37,610 nt of DNA from Phycisphaerales bacterium (GTDB lineage Bacteria > Planctomycetota > Phycisphaerae > Sedimentisphaerales > Anaerobacaceae). Shown piece after piece: positions 33,006-37,610 of this stretch; the first letter of the stretch is position 1, and each line of letters begins with the position of its first letter. The notes beneath the pieces were generated by a model, which saw nothing but the letters and a program-made list of their open reading frames with translations, ran no database searches and was not told the origin of the DNA. The stretch lies in NCBI GenBank assembly GCA_003170415.1, contig PMZJ01000021.1, forward strand, positions 1 to 37,610, read 5' to 3'. A program made the translations under genes and the position numbers.

Positions 33006-33605
33006 GTGGCGCACAGTCAACATATAAACGTCGAAGATACGGTTTTGGTGCAAAAATGGCGTAAGGGCGACCCCAACGCCATTGAACAACTCGTCTGCAA
33101 ATACCAGGGCCGAATCTACAACATCATCCTGAAAATCTGCTCAAATCCCAGCGACGCCGCGGAACTAACCCAGGATACGTTTGTCAAAGTAATAGAGAAC
33201 ATTGACAAGTTCGAGAGCCGCAGCGGCTTTTACACCTGGGCGTTCAGAATCGCGGTCAACCTGACGCTGAATTACCGCAAAAGAAAGGCAACGGTCGGGT
33301 TTACCTCGCTGGATGCCGAACTGGCTGCAGGCGACGAACAAGCCAGGCAGGGTCTGGCGGCGATATTATCAGACGATAGGGCACTTGACCCGGCCCAAAT
33401 CGCCGAAAACAGGGAACTTTGCGAACTGATACAAAAAGGAATTCGCAAACTCGATGACGAACACAGAGCAGTTATTGTGCTTAGGGATATCGAAGGAATG
33501 GATTACGCGCAAATCGCGGAAGTGCTGGGCACAGAGCTTGGTACGGTCAAAAGCCGGCTCAGCAGGGCCCGCGCTGCGTTGAGGCAGATTCTGGAGGCCT
33601 TATGA
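33006..33605 (+). CDS. ECF-family RNA polymerase sigma factor
   Basis: About 199 residues of the RpoE-like (sigma-70 group 4) type. Region 2 contains AIEQLVCKYQGRIYNIIL, DAAELTQDTFVKVIENIDKF and FYTWAFRIAVNLTLNYRKRK. Region 4 contains KLDDEHRAVIVLRDIEGMDY followed by QIAEVLGTELGTVKSRLSRARAALR with the DNA-binding helix-turn-helix. GTG at 33006 is chosen behind AAGGG; the upstream part of the frame is not sigma-like, and a later start near 33045 is possible. The stop overlaps the next start (ATGA), the usual coupling of an ECF sigma and its anti-sigma factor. Confidence 0.95.
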   Translation: MAHSQHINVEDTVLVQKWRKGDPNAIEQLVCKYQGRIYNIILKICSNPSDAAELTQDTFVKVIENIDKFESRSGFYTWAFRIAVNLTLNYRKRKATVGFTSLDAELAAGDEQARQGLAAILSDDRALDPAQIAENRELCELIQKGIRKLDDEHRAVIVLRDIEGMDYAQIAEVLGTELGTVKSRLSRARAALRQILEAL

Positions 33606-34618
33606 ATTTTGAACAAAACCCAAAAATTGAGGAATTGCTGAATAGTTACATCGACGACGAGTTGTCGGCTGATGAACGCTCAGAGGTGCAGCGCCTTGTC
33701 CGCGAAAACCACACTATCGCACAACGCCTGCGCCAACTCGAAAGATGCAAGGCGCTGGTAAGCTCTTTACCCCCTGCCGAACCGCCCGCCGAGGTGGTCG
33801 CCGGAATTAAAGAACTGCTGCGAAACCATTCGGCCGACACAAGTAAATCTAAGCATATCGAAAGCAGGCGAGGAGCAAGGCACCTGTTCGTTCGCCATGT
33901 CCTGGCGGCATCAATAATAATCGGCCTCGTGGGCATTATGGGCGCAGTGGTGTATAGGATTGTCGGACCAGAGGAAACCGCCACGCCAATCGTCGTGTTT
34001 AACCCGGCACCAACCGTCAAGCCGGCAGTAATGCCTGTAGAAACGAAAAAGGCAGTTGCCGTCGCCGCTGTTGAGGACACAACAGGCATAGGTCTTTACT
34101 CGCTCCAGTTGCAGACCGCCGACTTTACCGCGGTTGACGCCTATGTAAATAAGCTCCTCGAAGAAAGCCCCTGGCTGCGATACGAAGCGACAAAAGACCA
34201 GCCGGGCAAAAGCGCATACAGAATCCTTTGCAGCAGAGGCGGCCTTGAGGCGATGATGAGTGATTTGGCGACGGTCTGGTCAAAATTCGATTCGACAACA
34301 CTGATTGTGCGCACCGATAACGTCGGCCAGGATGTCACCGTCGCGTCCGTAAAGCCGGAGCAGGTTGCCGATATTGCCAGACAGGACACAATCGATAAAC
34401 GCGTAAAACTGGCGAATAATTTCGCGATGCTAAACCGCGTCGAGCAGATTACGCCCGACGAAAAAATGCTTGCCGCGACGGAACGGTCGATGCCCGAACT
34501 GACAACCATCCCCAAGCCGGTCCTGACCTCGGGCGATAAAAACGCCGCAACCGCCCCCAAAGGCGCATGGGATCAGGTTCAGGTGGATTTGAATATCGTC
34601 GTCACTGGCCACAAATAG
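33602..34618 (+). CDS. Membrane-anchored anti-sigma factor
   Basis: 338 residues. The cytoplasmic N-terminus (1-95) has the anti-sigma form NSYIDDELSADERSEVQRLV, with the helix after LRQLERCKALVSSLP. The HxxxCxxC zinc motif is not complete: only one cysteine is in place. One membrane helix at about 99-120 (VLAASIIIGLVGIMGAVVY) is followed by about 215 extracytoplasmic residues with no known motif, which might sense an envelope signal. It presumably holds the sigma factor encoded just before it, through the ATGA overlap. Regulated proteolysis genes are not seen nearby. Confidence 0.82.
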   Translation: MNFEQNPKIEELLNSYIDDELSADERSEVQRLVRENHTIAQRLRQLERCKALVSSLPPAEPPAEVVAGIKELLRNHSADTSKSKHIESRRGARHLFVRHVLAASIIIGLVGIMGAVVYRIVGPEETATPIVVFNPAPTVKPAVMPVETKKAVAVAAVEDTTGIGLYSLQLQTADFTAVDAYVNKLLEESPWLRYEATKDQPGKSAYRILCSRGGLEAMMSDLATVWSKFDSTTLIVRTDNVGQDVTVASVKPEQVADIARQDTIDKRVKLANNFAMLNRVEQITPDEKMLAATERSMPELTTIPKPVLTSGDKNAATAPKGAWDQVQVDLNIVVTGHK

Positions 34619-34619
34619 A

Positions 34620-34710
34620 TATTTAGCATCCTCAACTTAAAACTCACGCCCCCACGCTTTGCTTCGCAAAGCGAAGCAGTAGGGTGTAACACTTAAAACT
34701 CAAAACTAAG
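34620..34710. repeat. Repeat-type spacer with hairpin
   Basis: Two copies of 'acttaaaactca' flank a perfect hairpin GCTTTGC-TTC-GCAAAGC (34656-34672). The 'actcaaaacta' words also occur at 6394-6405. It probably belongs to the dispersed repeat family and is not a normal terminator. Confidence 0.5.
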
Positions 34711-34767
34711 TCCCCCACAATCCGCCAAATCGCTAAACTGGTAAAGTGACATCAAAACCGGCGCAAA

Positions 34768-34793
34768 GAAAAACCCCCGGATAGCCAGGGGTT
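34768..34793 (-). terminator. Terminator of the pilT gene
   Basis: On the minus strand AACCCCTGG-CTAT-CCGGGGGTT (one G-T pair), followed by TTTTC. Confidence 0.75.
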
Positions 34794-34803
34794 CAAACTG
34801 CCG

Positions 34804-35955
34804 TCAGATGCACAGTCCGTTATTGGAATTCATTGCCTCGGCGAAGGTGGTCAGGTTGTTGGCCCATTTCCGAGCTTCGTTTATGTCGATTTTGTCCTCT
34901 TTAACTAATCGGGCAAGGTGTCTTTCCATCGTAATCATCTTCTCATCGTACCGATTCGTGGTCTTGGTCTGGAGCTGCGAATATATCTGCTCGACCTTGC
35001 CTGTTCTTATGAGGTTGGCGGTGGCGTAGTTATTGTTAAGAATTTCCATCGCGGCGATTCGGCCTTTGCCGTCCTTTCGCGGAATCAGTTTCTGGCTGAT
35101 GATATACGCCAGCCCCAGCGACAACTGGTTTCTCACCTCGTTTTGCCTGCCGGGCGGGAAGTAATCCAGTACGCGCATAATTGTCCCCGCGGTGTCCCTT
35201 GTATGCAGCGTTGAGAAAACCAAATGCCCCGTCTCAGCCGCCATAAGCGTCATCGCGATTGTCTCGGCGTCGCGCATTTCGCCGACGAAGATTATGTTGG
35301 GGTCTTCGCGGAGCATCGAGCGCAGGCCGTCGGTAAACGAACATACGTCCCTGCCTATTTCGCGCTGCGAGACCAGCGAATGCTTCTGCTCAAAAATATA
35401 TTCAATCGGGTCTTCGATGGTGATTATCCGGCAGGCGCGTTCCTCGGCTATGCGGTTAATCAGCGATGCGATTGTCGTCGATTTCCCCGCCCCCGTCACG
35501 CCTGTAACCAGAACCAGACCGTGTTTGCGATTTATAATGTCCTTCCAGACGTCATTGGGAAATCCCGCACTCTCCACCGCCGGTATGTCGGTTGACAGCG
35601 CACGAATGGCCGCGCAGATACCGTCATTTTCTTTGAAGACGTTGATTCGGAAGTGCGTTGCGGCCAGCCGATATGAGCAATCAACACTGTGCAATTCGCG
35701 TAATTTGCCTATGCTTGCCTCCGACAAGAGCGGCAATATCAACTGTTCGGCCATTTCCTGCGTCAACACCGGGCCTTTGAGCTTTTCGAGGTCGCCATCG
35801 ATGCGATAGGTGGGCGGAGCGCCAACCTTGAGGTGCAGGTCCGAAACCCGCATCGTACCCATCTGCTCAAAATAGGTGAGCATATCCTGGATACTCAACT
35901 GCCCCATGTTCTCGGTGGGATATACGCTTTTTGTGATTTCGTGAACGACCGCCAT
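34804..35955 (-). CDS. pilT: PilT-type retraction ATPase
   Basis: 383 residues from the ATG at 35955, preceded by AAGGAG. The open frame reaches 36051 but has no ribosome site there. Hexameric ATPase that powers type IV pilus retraction or twitching motility. Motifs in order: SDLHLKVGAPPTYRIDG, Walker A GVTGAGKST, the Asp box ITIEDPIEYIF, the Walker B region EDPNIIFVGEMRDAET, the His box HLVFSTLHTRDTA, and the C-terminal AIRALST/LGLAYIISQKLIPR segment (key parts). No other pilus gene is in the window, so the ATPase may be shared with a distant locus. The gene has a terminator at 34768. Confidence 0.95.
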   Translation of the reverse strand: MAVVHEITKSVYPTENMGQLSIQDMLTYFEQMGTMRVSDLHLKVGAPPTYRIDGDLEKLKGPVLTQEMAEQLILPLLSEASIGKLRELHSVDCSYRLAATHFRINVFKENDGICAAIRALSTDIPAVESAGFPNDVWKDIINRKHGLVLVTGVTGAGKSTTIASLINRIAEERACRIITIEDPIEYIFEQKHSLVSQREIGRDVCSFTDGLRSMLREDPNIIFVGEMRDAETIAMTLMAAETGHLVFSTLHTRDTAGTIMRVLDYFPPGRQNEVRNQLSLGLAYIISQKLIPRKDGKGRIAAMEILNNNYATANLIRTGKVEQIYSQLQTKTTNRYDEKMITMERHLARLVKEDKIDINEARKWANNLTTFAEAMNSNNGLCI

Positions 35956-36106
35956 TTCCCGCTCCTTATCAAAAACTATACAAATTATAAGTTCTGGAAT
36001 CAGGGTTCCAAAAAGCCCTGCGCGCACTGTAGGCAAGGGGTGTATCGGCAAAAAATGGGGGTCGGAAAAGCTGAATTTGGCGGTTTTGAGGCGTTTTTTG
36101 GGACTG

Positions 36107-36403
36107 TTATTTGGCTTTTGCCCCTCGACTCTGCTCGGGACGGGCGAGCCATTCGTTGAGGTTTTTGGCTAAGATTTTGACGTCCTTTTTGGTCATTATG
36201 TGGTCGATGATTACGGGCGGGATTTTGAGGTTGACCATCGCTTTATGCGCACGCTCCCACAGCCGGTCTCGTTTGGCATCGGTGTCGGCTAAGAACAACT
36301 CGCTGACTAATTCGCTTAGCTTGCCCAGGGCAATATCGCTGCGATTGTTGTAGTAGTTCGTTATTATGCTTTTCTGATACGCTGAGTATTCCTGTTTAGC
36401 CAT
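36107..36403 (-). CDS. Small conserved-type helical protein, unknown function
   Basis: 98 residues, basic and alpha-helical, starting MAKQEYSAYQKSIITNYYNN. It has the look of a small protein I associate with planctomycete genomes (YxxYQKxIIxxYYxN, later LFLADTDAKRDRLWERA), but I cannot name a family. There is no signal peptide or membrane segment. The last codons (ARPEQSRG) read through a linker-type repeat sequence (36120-36150), so the true end may have been altered. It lies upstream of pilT on the same strand, with about 150 bases between them. Confidence 0.65.
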   Translation of the reverse strand: MAKQEYSAYQKSIITNYYNNRSDIALGKLSELVSELFLADTDAKRDRLWERAHKAMVNLKIPPVIIDHIMTKKDVKILAKNLNEWLARPEQSRGAKAK

Positions 36404-36413
36404 ATTTTCGTCC

Positions 36414-36470
36414 TGCGTATTGCGTTCTGCGTACTTTGCAACTAACTACGAACACTGAACAATGAACTAA
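36414..36470. repeat. Degenerate spacer repeat
   Basis: 'tgcgtattgcgttctgcgtac' type words (7-8-bp period) and 'actaactacgaacactgaac' words, another dialect of the dispersed spacer repeats. The remainder to 36668 holds no gene. Confidence 0.45.
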
Positions 36471-36668
36471 TTTTGCCTCAAACCGGCGGAAAAATCAAGC
36501 CCCGGACAGACGGTTTTTTGACGCAGATTGCCCCCAAACCCTTGCTAATTGCCGGCATATCGCAATAATTCCGAATGCAGGTGCAATATTATCAGGTTCT
36601 GAAGCGTCAATACTTGGAAAGATAAACGGGTTATCACTTTAATCGCTGATTGTAGAAAGGATGATAAT

Positions 36669-37352
36669 ATGAAAATCGATTGTATGAAAAAAACAATGGT
36701 AATTCTGGCCGCACTGACTTTTGGTTGTGCTGTAGCTTTTGCGGCACCTGCCCCGGATTCCAATTCGCCTGCGTACAGGAATGGAGGCCGGGCTGCACAA
36801 AGACCTGCTCACAACTTTTTGCAGGAGCTTAGCGAGAAACTGAATCTCACGGATGAACAGAAGGCCGCCATCGAACCGATTCTGGTAACCGAGGCCAACG
36901 AAATAAAGGCCGTTCACCAGGATAGTTCGCTCTCAGACGAACAAAAACAAGCGAAAGTAAAAGAAATTCGGGACAACAGCAGGGAAAAGATAAACGCGCT
37001 ACTGACACCCGAGCAGCAGAAAAAGTTTGCCGAAATGAAGGGGCAGGCGGGCAGCAGAGTGCGTGAAGCATTCCACAACCGGCTGTCTATGATCGCTGAA
37101 AAACTGAACCTCACGGACGAACAGAAGGTCGCCATCAAACCGATTCTGGCGACCGAGGTCAATGATATTACAGTTGTCATGCAGGACAATTCTCTCTCTA
37201 AGGAACAAAAGCAAACTAAAATCTCCGGCATTAGGGAGGCCTCAGACACAAAGATAAATGCGCTGCTGACCCCTGAACAGCAGGCCAAATGGGCCAAACT
37301 AAAAGAAAACGCAAAACAGGAGCGTAATAAAAAGGACGCGCCGGGCAAATAA
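36669..37352 (+). CDS. Periplasmic Spy/CpxP-like protein with two tandem LTXXQ repeats
   Basis: 227 residues with a signal peptide (about 1-26, ending AFA). The mature part is two copies of one all-helical unit with period 88: LNLTDEQK at 58-65 and 146-153, INALLTPEQQ at 108-117 and again near 196. LTxxQ is the signature of Spy/CpxP chaperones that sense or hold misfolded envelope proteins; classical members have a pair of such motifs in one chain of about 160 residues. DNA of the two copies is also very similar, so the duplication is fairly recent. Starts after AAAGGA. A strong terminator follows at 37403. Confidence 0.82.
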   Translation: MKIDCMKKTMVILAALTFGCAVAFAAPAPDSNSPAYRNGGRAAQRPAHNFLQELSEKLNLTDEQKAAIEPILVTEANEIKAVHQDSSLSDEQKQAKVKEIRDNSREKINALLTPEQQKKFAEMKGQAGSRVREAFHNRLSMIAEKLNLTDEQKVAIKPILATEVNDITVVMQDNSLSKEQKQTKISGIREASDTKINALLTPEQQAKWAKLKENAKQERNKKDAPGK

Positions 37353-37402
37353 GCCCCTTGGCCGGCAAAAACCTGCTGACACTATCTGCTGAATACGACA
37401 TA

Positions 37403-37436
37403 AAAAAGACAGGAGTTGAAATGCTCCTGTCTTTTT
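37403..37436 (+). terminator. Rho-independent terminator after the Spy-like gene
   Basis: AAAAAGACAGGAG pairs with CTCCTGTCTTTTT over an 8-base loop, ending in a T-run. The A-run on the other arm makes it potentially bidirectional. Confidence 0.92.
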
Positions 37437-37496
37437 ATTTGTGCGGCTCGTTAGCCGGAAGAATTTTAGACGCTGGTTGCGCGGATTTACGCTGTT

Positions 37497-37560
37497 TTTT
37501 TAGCCACAGAGAACACAGAGAATTCATTTTTTTAGACGCTGATTGCGCAGAAACCGCAGA
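37497..37560. repeat. Degenerate short-period dispersed repeat
   Basis: 'ttagccacagagaacacagag' type words and 'agacgctgattgcgcagaaac', the reverse-orientation vocabulary of the 32648-32900 block. The remaining bases to 37610 show no gene. Confidence 0.6.
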
Positions 37561-37610
37561 ACATCGATTTTCCCTTCCTTAAAATAATTAGATAATATGA
37601 AGGTCATCCC

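Noticed and set aside
32491..33089. Open frames on both strands in the repeat block
   Set aside because: Their products are translations of the short-period repeats (for example LCDLCALCG) with no start signal.
34804..36051. Longer PilT start at 36051
   Set aside because: The extra 32 residues are not PilT-like, and AAGGAG precedes the ATG at 35955.
37358..37582. Open frame after the Spy-like gene
   Set aside because: Runs through the terminator and a dispersed repeat.

Overview
The window reads as chromosomal DNA of a diderm bacterium, and I favour a planctomycete of the Phycisphaerae type. The reasons are inferential. GTG/TTG starts are common. There is an ECF sigma/anti-sigma pair, a large AsmA-like envelope protein, a free-standing HNH-AP2 nuclease and several secreted proteins of planctomycete flavour. 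Many spacers are packed with short degenerate repeats. No rRNA or tRNA gene was seen, so the taxonomy is not proven.

Layout. 1-2100: ispG (MEP isoprenoid pathway), possibly leaderless, coupled to a membrane protein, then a tiny membrane protein. 2200-2600: a cold-shock gene with promoter and terminator. 2700-15570: a sugar-acid catabolic region with PPi-type phosphofructokinase, tagaturonate epimerase UxaE, SDR-type fructuronate reductase UxuB, a HAD phosphatase, a LarA-family nickel racemase/epimerase, 6-phosphogluconate dehydrogenase and uronate isomerase UxaC. This region is interrupted at 6400-9900 by an AT-richer insert: a Pif1-family helicase coupled to a HEPN-like protein, a structured non-coding stretch, and an HNH-AP2 nuclease. 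15770-19640: three consecutive genes for exported proteins (helical repeat, cysteine-rich, unknown). 19695-20111: a remnant of purE and a second cold-shock gene. 20430-23695: the classic rpsB-tsf-pyrH-frr operon with promoter and probable terminator. 23840-28230: AsmA-like and YihY-like envelope genes. 28230-32410 (minus strand): LysE-type exporter, a REP-associated transposase flanked by REP hairpins, YjbQ, and a large secreted protein. 33000-34620: ECF sigma factor and anti-sigma factor. 34770-37440: PilT ATPase, a small conserved protein, and a double-repeat Spy/LTXXQ periplasmic protein.

How the genes fit together. UxaC, UxaE and UxuB convert glucuronate and galacturonate to mannonate. 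No mannonate dehydratase or KDG kinase is visible. Instead a LarA-family enzyme sits directly before 6-phosphogluconate dehydrogenase. This suggests an alternative route, mannonate to gluconate to 6-phosphogluconate to ribulose-5-phosphate, with the gluconate kinase encoded elsewhere. This is the main metabolic hypothesis of the window.

Five gene pairs share an ATGA stop/start overlap: ispG and its partner, pfp-uxaE, helicase-HEPN, TPR-Cys-rich, and sigma-anti-sigma. Other unusual items are a six-fold 21-nt repeat inserted in frame into uxuB, a duplicated start/SD region at 18596-18643, a C-terminal purE fragment, and a transposase flanked by REP hairpins and by copies of the yjbQ gene end.
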